From: Picrophilus oshimae DSM 9789
GTDB lineage: Archaea; Thermoplasmatota; Thermoplasmata; Thermoplasmatales; Thermoplasmataceae
Reading direction: 5' to 3'
DNA: 64,000 bases
NCBI RefSeq assembly: GCF_900176435.1
Contig: NZ_FWYE01000003.1
Location: 124,001 to 188,000, forward strand
Made by a program: the position numbers and the translations under genes. Positions 52,752 to 60,945 of this stretch are shown one piece after another; within the stretch, counting starts at the first letter, position 1; the number at the start of each line of letters is the position of its first letter. Below the pieces are notes generated by a model that did not search any database, was not told the origin of the DNA, and saw only the letters and a program-made list of their open reading frames with translations.

Positions 52752-53594
52752 ATGAACGTTGGCGTTCTTGGTCTTGGAAGGATGGGCAGTGGTATGGCAT
52801 ACACGCTACTAAAAAAGAACTTTAATGTTACAGGTTACGATGTAAACAAGATGGCCTACGGAAGATTTAACGGTATAAAAAACTTCAAGCCTGCGGACTC
52901 CATTGACGATCTATATAATAACGATGCAGTTATATTTTCATTGCCAACCGGTCTTGAGGTTAAGCAGGCACTTTCAAGTTATAATAATAAATCGATAATA
53001 ATAGATACAACAACACTTGATATAAGGGAACTGCACGAAAATCTGGCAATAATAAACAATTCAAAAAATTATCTAACATGCAGGCTCGAACGCGGCCCAA
53101 AGGAGGCAAACGAGGGCGACCTTGCAATGTTTGTCGGCGGTGACATGGAGACATATAATAAAATAAATAATCTCTTTGATGCCCTTGGCACACACGTTTT
53201 CATAGGCACCCATGAACAGGCAACAATGATGAAGTTAATAAGCAATATGATAGGCACGGCCATAGTCGATCTTCTCGGTCAGGTCTCGGTGGTTATAGAA
53301 CGGGCTGGTATAGACAAGGACACTGCCATAAGGGCATTATCCCTTGGCGGTGCAAACACCGTTGAATTGTTCAGGCTGCCGTGGCAGATCTCATCCAAAT
53401 ACGAGCCATCGTTCTCTCTTGAACTTGCCCAGCACGTAATAGAAATGGCAATAAACTCATCAAGGGAGCTTGGTATAGAGGAGATTCCCATGGTTCAGTT
53501 AAATAATACCATGATGAAGCTGGGCCTTAAAATGAATCTTGGTTCAAAGGATGTATCAGAAATAGCAGAGCTCTATAAGAAATTAAATAAATAA
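52752..53594 (+). CDS. Beta-hydroxyacid dehydrogenase (3-hydroxyisobutyrate dehydrogenase family)
   Basis: This 280-residue NAD(P)-dependent enzyme has G-L-G-R-M-G-S-G-M-A (residues 6-15), S-L-P-T-G near residue 68 and the catalytic Lys in M-K-L-I-S-N-M (about residue 160). The usual substrate loop with S-G-G is replaced by L-E-R-G-P-K-E-A-N-E-G-D-L, so the oxidised acid may differ from 3-hydroxyisobutyrate. It is monocistronic and followed by a DtxR-like gene. Confidence 0.85.
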   Translation: MNVGVLGLGRMGSGMAYTLLKKNFNVTGYDVNKMAYGRFNGIKNFKPADSIDDLYNNDAVIFSLPTGLEVKQALSSYNNKSIIIDTTTLDIRELHENLAIINNSKNYLTCRLERGPKEANEGDLAMFVGGDMETYNKINNLFDALGTHVFIGTHEQATMMKLISNMIGTAIVDLLGQVSVVIERAGIDKDTAIRALSLGGANTVELFRLPWQISSKYEPSFSLELAQHVIEMAINSSRELGIEEIPMVQLNNTMMKLGLKMNLGSKDVSEIAELYKKLNK

Positions 53595-53631
53595 TGGAAA
53601 ATGTTATCTATAAAATTAATGATATATATAC

Positions 53632-54249
53632 ATGAACTTCAAGAACAATCTTGAGGATTATTTAAAGGAGATTTATAACAACATGGATGCATTCGGCAGT
53701 GCAAATGAATCAATGATAAGTAAAAGGTTAAAGGTTTCAATGCCGACAGTTTCAGAGTATCTTGATAAATTAAGGAACCGCGGTTTAATAAAGAGTATAG
53801 GCCGTGATATACTTTTAACGGACAGGGGTATGAAGCTTGCATACCCAGTTATAAAAAGACATAGAATAGCCGAGGTTATGGCATTAAAGATCTTTGAGGT
53901 GCCATGGGAGGAAACAGATTCGGAGGTAATGGATTTAGAGCACGCAATAAACGATAAGTACGTTCCATACGTTATTAAAAATCTGGGAAATCCTGATAGA
54001 TGCCCCCATGGAAATCCAATAAATCCCGATCAAAAAATGAATGATAAATCCATATTTTCTGTTGAACCAGGCGTTTATACGCTCTCAAGGATAGTCTATG
54101 AGGATATATCAATATTAAAAAAGCTTGTTGAAATCAATGCATTTCCTGGCACAGAGATAAAAATAGAAAAAAACGATAAAATAAATGTTATTTGCAAGGG
54201 CTATGTATCGTTTTCAGATAAGGAGGCAATGGCAATAAGGGTTTTTTAG
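53632..54249 (+). CDS. DtxR/MntR-family metal-dependent regulator
   Basis: This is a 205-residue regulator. The HTH domain (residues 5-60) reads L-E-D-Y-L-K-E-I-Y-N, then S-M-P-T-V-S-E-Y-L-D-K-L-R-N-R-G-L-I; the metal-binding dimer domain (about 78-140) has K-R-H-R-I-A-E-V and M-D-L-E-H-A-I-N, with R-C-P-H-G-N-P-I. Ligands for Fe2+ or Mn2+ are His, Glu and Cys/Met. The C-terminal FeoA/SH3-like domain is present. It likely represses metal uptake genes elsewhere. Its stop overlaps the convergent pirin gene by 4 bases. Confidence 0.9.
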   Translation: MNFKNNLEDYLKEIYNNMDAFGSANESMISKRLKVSMPTVSEYLDKLRNRGLIKSIGRDILLTDRGMKLAYPVIKRHRIAEVMALKIFEVPWEETDSEVMDLEHAINDKYVPYVIKNLGNPDRCPHGNPINPDQKMNDKSIFSVEPGVYTLSRIVYEDISILKKLVEINAFPGTEIKIEKNDKINVICKGYVSFSDKEAMAIRVF

Positions 54250-55106
54250 GATTCGAATATTGGGTTTTTCTCCTTTACAAAGGTGTTTCTTCTGAGATCT
54301 ATTATTGCCTGGTTTATCTCATCCATTGTGTTCATAACTATTGGGCCGTACCATGCAACCGGCTCCTTCAAAGGCTTTCCGCTCATAAACATGAATTGAC
54401 CCTGTCCATAGATCGTTATGCGATCGCCCGGTTCTGAAAGTATAATGGCATCACCCTTTTCGTATCTGTTATTTTTTATCATTATATATCCATCGAAGAT
54501 GTATATTATCGTTCTATAGGATTCCACTGTTTTAAATACTATCTCATCATCGTTTAGCATTACATGCATGTATGTTACATCCTGGGTTCCGCCATCGTAG
54601 TACCCGTAGTCCTTGCCGAATCTTCCAGCTATTAACTTTATTTTGCTGTTTTCTATTTCTATTAAAGGTATGTCATTTGCCTTTAATGATCTGTAAACCG
54701 GTGTTGTCATCTTTTTGTTCCCTGGAAGGTTTACCCAGAGCTGGAAGCCGGACATCTCTGTGTATATCTTTTTATTTTCCTCAATGTACCCTGGCATCTC
54801 CTCATGAAATATGCCACTGCCAGCGGTCATCCACTGTGTATCACCTGGATAAATTGTTCCCCTGTTACCCTCGCTGTCATGATGCTCAACCTTTCCATTT
54901 AATACATATGTAACTGTTTCTATGCCCCTGTGTGGATGCCACGGAAATCCATTGATGTAATCTTCTATTCTGTTTGATCCAAAGTTGTCAAGCAGTAAAA
55001 ATGGGTCTGTTAAATCCGTTATGTTTGAAAATACCCTCATCAATTTGACCCCTGCACCATCGTACGTGTACCTGCCATTTATTACCTTCTCTATAAATTT
55101 CTCCAT
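54246..55106 (-). CDS. Pirin family protein
   Basis: This 286-residue bicupin has the N-terminal cupin with F-P-W-H-P-H-R-G-I-E-T-V-T-Y-V-L (about residues 53-68), H-H-D-S-E-G-N-R-G and M-T-A-G-S-G-I-F-H-E-E-M-P. The His/His/His/Glu iron ligands are present. Pirins bind Fe and some have quercetinase activity; role here unknown. It is divergent from an HxlR-type regulator, a common redox-responsive arrangement, with tandem repeats in the shared gap. Confidence 0.93.
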   Translation of the reverse strand: MEKFIEKVINGRYTYDGAGVKLMRVFSNITDLTDPFLLLDNFGSNRIEDYINGFPWHPHRGIETVTYVLNGKVEHHDSEGNRGTIYPGDTQWMTAGSGIFHEEMPGYIEENKKIYTEMSGFQLWVNLPGNKKMTTPVYRSLKANDIPLIEIENSKIKLIAGRFGKDYGYYDGGTQDVTYMHVMLNDDEIVFKTVESYRTIIYIFDGYIMIKNNRYEKGDAIILSEPGDRITIYGQGQFMFMSGKPLKEPVAWYGPIVMNTMDEINQAIIDLRRNTFVKEKNPIFES

Positions 55107-55142
55107 GATTTACCCTCAATTTACTTTATAAATTTAATATAT

Positions 55143-55171
55143 TTATGATACTTAAATACTTTATGATACTT
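55143..55171. repeat. Direct repeat in the pirin/HxlR gap
   Basis: TTATGATACTT occurs at 55143-55153 and at 55161-55171, an exact 11-base direct repeat with an 18-base period. The pentamer TACTT also lies between the two copies. The site is 29-57 bases before the HxlR start at 55200 and 37-65 bases upstream of the pirin start, so it could be the operator controlling both genes. It may instead overlap TATA elements. Confidence 0.5.
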
Positions 55172-55199
55172 TATATACATCTGATATATTACAGTAAAC

Positions 55200-55508
55200 A
55201 TGATCAATGAGAAAATGAAATGTCCACTGTCATCAGCAATAAAGGATATCGGCGGTGAGTGGGATATTATAATAATAAGGTTTCTCCTGGAAAAGGACAT
55301 GAGATTCAACGAGCTTTTAAAATCAATAAATGGAATAAGCTCTAAAACGCTGTCAGGTGCATTGAAGAGGCTATCAAATGCAAACATAGTATCAAGGAAT
55401 GTTGTATCAACGCAACCGTTCTCGGTTATATACTCACTTACAGACAAGGGAAGGGATCTTAAAAATGTTATAGAGAACCTTGAATCCTGGGAGAAAAAAT
55501 GGGATTAA
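55200..55508 (+). CDS. HxlR-family transcriptional regulator
   Basis: This 102-residue winged-helix protein has the family pattern: C-P-L-S-S-A-I-K-D-I-G-G-E-W-D-I (with the N-terminal Cys8), R-F-N-E-L-L, G-I-S-S-K-T-L-S-G-A-L-K-R-L and the wing V-I-Y-S-L-T-D-K-G. The single conserved Cys is often the sensor of quinone or thiol stress in this family (as in HypR/YodB). It is divergent from pirin, so the pirin gene is its likely target, and it overlaps the stop of the convergent gene at 55505. Confidence 0.92.
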   Translation: MINEKMKCPLSSAIKDIGGEWDIIIIRFLLEKDMRFNELLKSINGISSKTLSGALKRLSNANIVSRNVVSTQPFSVIYSLTDKGRDLKNVIENLESWEKKWD

Positions 55509-55828
55509 TGCTTTTTATGATAAAACCATCTGTTTTCGTATAAATAGAAATAACCACCATTTTTTAGATATATTCTATCGCTATTCTCACCGATGTTGTG
55601 AAAGCATAGATTTGATGATTTTACGACCTTTTTTACACAGTCCATTCTGTTCCTGCATTTATTTAATTTCTTTCTTAAATTCGATATATTCTCCTTTTCC
55701 TTTTTATTCTTCTCGCTCTGCCTTGTTATATATCCGGGCTCGAACCTCTGCCTGGAGGAATGCTTTCTCTTCTTTCTGTAGATAAATCCAGTTCTTGGTG
55801 CTATTGATCTTTTTGGTACCACAGCCAT
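55505..55828 (-). CDS. Basic hypothetical protein, 107 residues
   Basis: This protein is strongly basic, with Lys/Arg-rich stretches at residues 17-27 (Y-R-K-K-R-K-H-S-S-R-Q) and 40-58, three Cys (about residues 58, 64 and 75) and an aromatic C-terminal end (G-Y-F-Y-L-Y). No family is recognised. The charge suggests nucleic-acid binding. A stop-codon overlap with HxlR of 4 bases, the common pattern here, supports a real gene. The opposite strand contains only less plausible frames. Confidence 0.5.
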   Translation of the reverse strand: MAVVPKRSIAPRTGFIYRKKRKHSSRQRFEPGYITRQSEKNKKEKENISNLRKKLNKCRNRMDCVKKVVKSSNLCFHNIGENSDRIYLKNGGYFYLYENRWFYHKKH

Positions 55829-55864
55829 TGAAAATAAATTAATTTCATGGTATTTAGTATTTTC

Positions 55865-56869
55865 CTATTTATTTAAATCTATTAAAATCCTGCCGTTGTT
55901 CCTTTTATTTATCATATCATCAAATGCCCTGTTAACATCATTTAAAGAGACCTTATCGAAGATTCTTGGACTTATCCTTTTTTCAGATGATAGCTGAAGC
56001 GCCTCTGAGACGTCTTTTCTTGTTGAGCTCAGGCTTCCTATAATTTTATTTCCCTTCATTATGATTAAACCTATTGGCATCTCTGCACTTGCCGGCCTCA
56101 CATTTCCTATTAATACCAGTGAGCCGCCGGTCTTTAAGGACCTTAAGGATTCATTAAATGTATCCTTTCCAACGATTTCAAGTACAATGTCGGCACCGCC
56201 GTAATTTTTTACGTCTTTTGAATAACTGCCTGAAACAACGTAATCAGCACCTGCTTCATAGATGGCCTTCTTCTTCCATTCAGAAGTTGTTTCAGCTATG
56301 ACCGTGGCACCATAGGTTTTTGCTATTTCAATAGCGTGCATGCCAACGCCCCCGCCGGCGCCTGTTATTAAAACTGTTTTTTTCTCTGATATATTCCCAA
56401 TCCTGAGTGCATGTATTATCATGCCTGTTACGCAGGCCGCTATTACGGAGCTTTCCTCAGGAATGTTGTCAGGTACGTGGACCAATGAATTCATATTTAC
56501 GTTTATATATTTCCTGTATGCGCCGTTTACGGACTCACCGAAGATCCTTTTGTTTACGCAAAGGTTTTCATTTCCGGAAAGGCAGAATTCACATTTTCCA
56601 CATGGTATGTATATCAGGCTTGAAACCCTTTCATTGATATTAAATGACTCAACGTTTTTTCCCTTTTTTATAATTCTTCCTGATATCTCGTGACCTGGTA
56701 TAACAGGTATATTAACCCTGGGCTGGAAGCCCTGCATTGTTAATATGTCCCTGTAGCATATTCCAGTATATCTCTGTTCTATGACAACCTCATCATCGCC
56801 TGGCTCTGGCTCCTCTATATCATCTATTTCAAGCTCTGAGTTCAGTTTTTTCAAAAATGCTGCCTTCAT
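55865..56869 (-). CDS. Zinc-dependent alcohol dehydrogenase (MDR superfamily)
   Basis: This is a 334-residue medium-chain dehydrogenase. Catalytic zinc ligands are in Y-T-G-I-C-Y-R-D (Cys) and P-G-H-E-I-S-G (His), the structural zinc loop has four Cys in C-G-K-C-E-F-C-L-S-G-N-E-N-L-C (about residues 89-103), and the cofactor motif is G-A-G-G-G-V-G (about residues 167-173). The substrate is not defined. It is upstream on the same strand of no coupled gene; the aldo/keto reductase gene lies behind its start. Confidence 0.9.
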   Translation of the reverse strand: MKAAFLKKLNSELEIDDIEEPEPGDDEVVIEQRYTGICYRDILTMQGFQPRVNIPVIPGHEISGRIIKKGKNVESFNINERVSSLIYIPCGKCEFCLSGNENLCVNKRIFGESVNGAYRKYINVNMNSLVHVPDNIPEESSVIAACVTGMIIHALRIGNISEKKTVLITGAGGGVGMHAIEIAKTYGATVIAETTSEWKKKAIYEAGADYVVSGSYSKDVKNYGGADIVLEIVGKDTFNESLRSLKTGGSLVLIGNVRPASAEMPIGLIIMKGNKIIGSLSSTRKDVSEALQLSSEKRISPRIFDKVSLNDVNRAFDDMINKRNNGRILIDLNK

Positions 56870-56912
56870 GGTATAATATGATGATTAATCTAATCTATTT
56901 TTCCAGGGGTAA

Positions 56913-57959
56913 TTAATTGATATTATACTTTATTATCCTTTTGTAATCCTCAATGTATTTATTTTTAAACTGTATGGATAGATCATCTAGCATTTTAATA
57001 TAATCTTCAGGTATTTTTATATTTAATGATTCAACAAGCTCATTAAGCTGTTCAACCCTGGTCACACCAATAACCGGAACAATTGGTATGTTCATGATCT
57101 CGCTCTTTTTTAATATATATGATATCGAGATCTGTGCCAGACTTGCATCAAGACTTCTTGCTATTTCGTTTATCTCATTAAGTATTTTTATATTATCATT
57201 ATTTATATAAACTGATAGGTTATCGCTCCTTGACATTGGCGGCACCTCTTTTATGTACCTTCCTGATAAAAAGCCATGTGCCAGCGGCATGTATGCCATT
57301 ATGCCAAGGCCATAGACCCTTGCTATATCAATCTTATCCTTTTCTATGTATCTATCTATTAAATTGTAGGGCTCCTGCATTGATATCATCTGCAAATGAA
57401 CATCCCTTGAATACTTTAGAATGTAAATTATATCCTGTGGATGAAAATGGCTCTCTCCTGCATAATATATATACCCCTGATATACAAGTGATGATAGTGT
57501 ATCGATAGTTTCCTCAATTGGTGTTGTTATGTCTGGCATGTGCATGTGCAGTATATCTATATAATCCGTTTTCAACCTTTTTAATGATTCGTTTACCTGC
57601 CATCTTATGTATTTTCTTGAAAGGCCCATGCCATTTGGATGATTTGCCATTCTGCCCATGATCTTTGTTGATATTACCAGGCTTTCCCTGTCATATCCTA
57701 TTAATGCTCTTCCAAGGATTCTCTCGGAGTTGCCTGTGTGATAAACATCTGGATTCTGCATTACACCGTGGTAAATATTGGCTGTATCAAAGAAGTTTAT
57801 TCCGGAATCAACGGCACTTTTTATTATGTTTAATGCCGCCGGTTCATCGACCTTGTTTATATTAAAGGAATCAACATCATTTGAGCTTGGAAGATGCCAG
57901 GTGCCAAGTGCTATCTCTGAAACTTTTAATCCAGAGTTGCCAAAACGTATGTATTTCAT
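56913..57959 (-). CDS. Aldo/keto reductase
   Basis: This is a 348-residue NADPH-dependent oxidoreductase. The signature F-F-D-T-A-N-I-Y (catalytic Asp and Tyr, about residues 57-64), the Lys in V-I-S-T-K-I-M and the His in I-D-I-L-H-M-H are present; the cofactor end shows P-I-V-P-V-I-G-V-T-R. The layout resembles the beta-subunit of voltage-gated K+ channels/YghZ branch. A role in aldehyde detoxification is likely. The gap to the alcohol dehydrogenase is 43 bases; both are on the same strand. Confidence 0.9.
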   Translation of the reverse strand: MKYIRFGNSGLKVSEIALGTWHLPSSNDVDSFNINKVDEPAALNIIKSAVDSGINFFDTANIYHGVMQNPDVYHTGNSERILGRALIGYDRESLVISTKIMGRMANHPNGMGLSRKYIRWQVNESLKRLKTDYIDILHMHMPDITTPIEETIDTLSSLVYQGYIYYAGESHFHPQDIIYILKYSRDVHLQMISMQEPYNLIDRYIEKDKIDIARVYGLGIMAYMPLAHGFLSGRYIKEVPPMSRSDNLSVYINNDNIKILNEINEIARSLDASLAQISISYILKKSEIMNIPIVPVIGVTRVEQLNELVESLNIKIPEDYIKMLDDLSIQFKNKYIEDYKRIIKYNIN

Positions 57960-58086
57960 ATATATTAATATAATTTAATGTTAAAATAATTATCCATAAA
58001 TGTTATAAAAACAATTATTAAATATTATATCTATAATTTATTAAATTACAGGAATAAGTTTTATAAGAATATTAGTGCATTTAATT

Positions 58087-58110
58087 AAATTTAATATTAA
58101 ATTTAATATT
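58087..58110. repeat. Tandem 12-mer and palindrome before the interrupted MFS gene
   Basis: AAATTTAATATT occurs twice in tandem (58087-58098 and 58099-58110). Bases 58093-58110 form an 18-bp perfect palindrome (AATATTAAA/TTTAATATT). It lies 54-77 bases before ATG 58164. In such AT-rich DNA a short palindrome can be chance, but the exact duplication makes a binding site worth testing. The remaining gap (57960-58163) is AT-rich, and I see no gene in it. Confidence 0.4.
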
Positions 58111-58163
58111 TAATATATAAAGTTTATTCATAATATTTATTAGGTATGGCTTAATATAAATTC

Positions 58164-59561
58164 ATGAATGCAAATACGGAATTCCAAACTATAGACAGTG
58201 CAAAGCTTGGAAGATTCCAGTTATTGCTGACAATAACGGCCGCACTTGGCCCTTTCACGGATGCATTCAACGAGTTTGGTGCGGCAGTGTCATTAACAGA
58301 GGTAAGAACATTATTTGAATTGTCCTTGGTTGCCGCTGCACTTGCAAATGCTGCATACTGGGTCGGTGTTGCCGGTGGTGCAATCTTTGGTGGAATCCTA
58401 TCTGATGCTATAGGAAGGAAGCAGCTTTTCCTGTATGATACTCTGGGCATGGCCATATTTGCAATTTTGAGCGGGTTATCCACGGGCTTTATTACATTCT
58501 TTGTTACAAGGTTAATACTCGGAATATTCATAGGACTTGACTATGCTGCAGCCCTGCCACTGGTATCTGAATACGCACCTATAAAGAGAAGGGGATCATT
58601 ACTATCAATGGAGAAGATCTTCTTCATGTTTGGAACACTTGCAACAACATTGATAGGATTCTATTTAACTGCATAAGTAGGCGCTTTACTGGCCTGGAGG
58701 TATGATTTCTTCATAGCAGCTGTTCCGGTATTAATACTTTTCGGCCTAAGGTTTGATATGCCACCAAGCCTGAGATGGGCAAAGGCCAATGGAAGAAAGG
58801 ATTTAATACCAAAGATAGAGAAGAAGCTGGCAAAGCATGGAATATACATAGATCCAGATAAGATAGAACTTGAGAAGAAAACAAGCATTGGTGAGCATGT
58901 AAGAGAGTTCTTCAACAGAAGAAACATTAGGGCAATAGCATACATATTCTGGATAGGTGCAGCATATGCACTTACTGTTAACCTTGTTTCAGTTTACTCG
59001 TCAGCTGTTTTAAAGGATGATTTCCATGTATCATATGCAGGCGCAACATTTGGCACATTCCTAATAGATCTGATAGGTACATTCGGCGTTGTTCTAACAT
59101 TAATCCTTGCTGACCGTGTTGGAAGAAGGCTTATGGGACTTCTCGGCTTTGTTTTAAGTGCAATACCATTAATAGTGCTCTTATTCGCATATATTTACCA
59201 CTTCATAAGCGTTGACCTGGTAATAGGCATGTTTGGCCTGTTCTTCTTCATAAACGTTGGTTTCATAGGGACATTACAGTACCTGCCGGCTGCAGAAATA
59301 TCCACAACAAATTCAAGAGGTCTCGCGGTTGGCTGGGAAAAACTTTTTGAATTCGGACTGGCACTTCCGGCACTTGTAATTTACGCCGCAATAGGCCTTT
59401 TTAACTCTTTAATCTACGATATAGTCATGGTTATCATAGGCGGAATCATATTATATGCACTATCAATGGAAACAGGTGGGCGCTCCCTTGAGGAGAATGC
59501 AATGAATTCAATGAGTGGCCTAAAGCACACAGCAAAGAGAACCGAGCTCAAGGAGGAATAA
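58164..59561 (+). pseudogene. MFS transporter interrupted by an in-frame TAA
   Basis: This is one 466-codon reading frame with a single TAA at 58674-58676. Before it: a normal MFS N-terminal half (G-I-L-S-D-A-I-G-R-K, about residues 75-84; R-L-I-L-G-I-F-I-G-L-D-Y). After it, in the same frame: V-G-A-L-L-A-W-R-Y-D, the central cytoplasmic loop and the second six segments with L-A-D-R-V-G-R-R. Both halves have good codon use, so the stop is recent, a sequence error or read through. Internal ATG 58758 could start the C-terminal half separately. The family is sugar-/phosphate-type MFS. The 3' end overlaps a convergent gene by 14 bases. Confidence 0.8.
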
Positions 59562-60267
59562 AATCGTAAATACCATTGTCCTCATTAATTCTCTTTTTTA
59601 TTTCATCGTATAATATATCTTTTAAATCTATTATTAAATCCCTATTTTTTTCACAGAATGTTTTTATTTTTACACCGTATTTATATTTATATGGTACAGC
59701 TGCAATTGAATCACCTTTAAAATCATCTGAAACAGAATTTACAGAGATTACAGGTATTCTATTCTCCAGGGACCTTGATTCAACATAGAGATGCCATTCA
59801 TTGTGAAACTCGTACCTTATTAAAGAGGGATTTAATATCAATGACGCACCTTTTTTTATAAGAATCTTTGCATAGTATGGAAAATCCAGATCATAGCATA
59901 TTGCTATGCCAATTTTTCCATGCATTGTTTCAAAAACATTTATTTTGTTACCTGGATTATAATAAATGGATTCTCCCATGTACAAATTTATCTTATCCTG
60001 ATATCCAATTAAGGCACCATCTGATATTATATATGAACGGTTGAAAAGTTTTTCATCGATGAATGAGAATGATCCCGGGACTATTGTTTTATTCCTTGAT
60101 TTTTCAATCAATATATTTATAATATTTTCAATATTTTCATTGTTTAATCTTTCTGTTATCCATTTTTCAGGCATTAATGTTATATCTGAATCAAAACAAA
60201 GATCATTGAGATATTTAACAGCATCTTTATAGTTCATCCTTTGAGCCTGGATACCTTTTATAATCAT
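59548..60267 (-). CDS. Carbon-nitrogen hydrolase (nitrilase family)
   Basis: This 239-residue protein has the Glu-Lys-Cys triad: Glu in L-M-P-E-K-W (about residue 35), Lys in Y-Q-D-K-I-N-L-Y (about residue 91) and Cys in I-A-I-C-Y-D-L-D-F-P (about residue 122). The members hydrolyse amides or nitriles; the substrate here is unknown. The short length (family members have about 260-300 residues) is at the low end but includes the whole core. Confidence 0.85.
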   Translation of the reverse strand: MIIKGIQAQRMNYKDAVKYLNDLCFDSDITLMPEKWITERLNNENIENIINILIEKSRNKTIVPGSFSFIDEKLFNRSYIISDGALIGYQDKINLYMGESIYYNPGNKINVFETMHGKIGIAICYDLDFPYYAKILIKKGASLILNPSLIRYEFHNEWHLYVESRSLENRIPVISVNSVSDDFKGDSIAAVPYKYKYGVKIKTFCEKNRDLIIDLKDILYDEIKKRINEDNGIYDFIPP

Positions 60268-60342
60268 AATTTTGTATTACCTTTAAAGATATAATAATTA
60301 ATTCATGCAAAGCTTTATTTATATTGTTTATGATTATGCATA

Positions 60343-60618
60343 ATGTCTGTGAGAACGGATATTGAAAACCTTAAAAAACAGAAGGAGATCCTTGAAGACT
60401 TTATATCGAAGCTAAACGATGCCATGGAGGATGCAGTAACATCAATAAATGATAAAACAGATGATTTAGAATTAAACGACGATGATGAGCAAATATTAAC
60501 AGAGGTAAGCCTTTTATCAGAGGCCGTTGAGGTTGATATGATGCATTTACTCAGGGATCTTGAGGAGCTTGTTCAGGGTATGGATGACATGGATAAAAAA
60601 TTTAAGTTAAGCAAGTGA
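60343..60618 (+). CDS. Coiled-coil protein A of a three-gene unit, 91 residues
   Basis: This acidic helical protein has heptad-like repeats over residues 1-35 (E-N-L-K-K-Q-K-E-I-L-E-D-F-I-S-K-L) and an acidic patch D-D-L-E-L-N-D-D-D-E-Q near residue 45, followed by another helix ending in a basic tail. No enzymatic motif. TATA-like TTTATATTG precedes ATG 60343. It is followed by two further tiny coiled-coil genes, 5 bases away. Function unknown. Confidence 0.6.
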   Translation: MSVRTDIENLKKQKEILEDFISKLNDAMEDAVTSINDKTDDLELNDDDEQILTEVSLLSEAVEVDMMHLLRDLEELVQGMDDMDKKFKLSK

Positions 60619-60622
60619 AATT

Positions 60623-60751
60623 ATGAATTATCAGGAGGAGGAGGAAAAATTAGCGAACATGGAAAAGAGGCTCCAGGAGATGAAGGAGGATCTAAAAACA
60701 ATAACGGAGATAGAGTCGATAATATCGAGAAAACTAAGAGAGAGGAAATGA
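60623..60751 (+). CDS. Coiled-coil microprotein B, 42 residues
   Basis: A short frame from ATG 60623 to TGA 60749-60751 encodes a 42-residue peptide dense in Glu and Lys (M-N-Y-Q-E-E-E-E-K-L, then R-L-Q-E-M-K-E-D-L-K and I-I-S-R-K-L-R). It lies 5 bases after gene A, and its stop overlaps the ATG of gene C (ATGA at 60748-60751), implying coupled translation. The heptad pattern suggests it packs with the A and C products. A frameshifted single B-C gene is an alternative. Confidence 0.5.
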   Translation: MNYQEEEEKLANMEKRLQEMKEDLKTITEIESIISRKLRERK

Positions 60752-60945
60752 TAAAGCTTGCCATGATTGAATCAAGAATTGCAGCGATAAATACTGAGAT
60801 GCTGGAAACATCAGAGGCAATAAAAAATGAGATCATAAGGGCATCAGGACTTATTGCAATGGCAAGGCTGAATGATATAGATATCGATAAAGAACTTGAA
60901 GAAAAGATAAAATATTATTTCGATAAATATCTTAAAAAACTTTAG
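60748..60945 (+). CDS. Coiled-coil protein C, 65 residues
   Basis: This short helical protein (I-K-L-A-M-I-E-S-R-I-A-A-I-N-T-E-M-L) has a charged middle and a tail D-I-D-K-E-L-E-E-K-I-K-Y-Y-F-D-K. ATG 60748 overlaps the stop of gene B. The 3' end overlaps the convergent dinB gene by 4 bases. Like A and B it shows no known domain; the trio could form one small complex. Confidence 0.55.
   Translation: MIKLAMIESRIAAINTEMLETSEAIKNEIIRASGLIAMARLNDIDIDKELEEKIKYYFDKYLKKL

Noticed and set aside
58758-59561. The C-terminal half of the MFS gene as an independent transporter
   Set aside because: Its start ATG lies mid-loop and its frame is continuous with the preceding half across one TAA; six segments alone are not a usual MFS protein.
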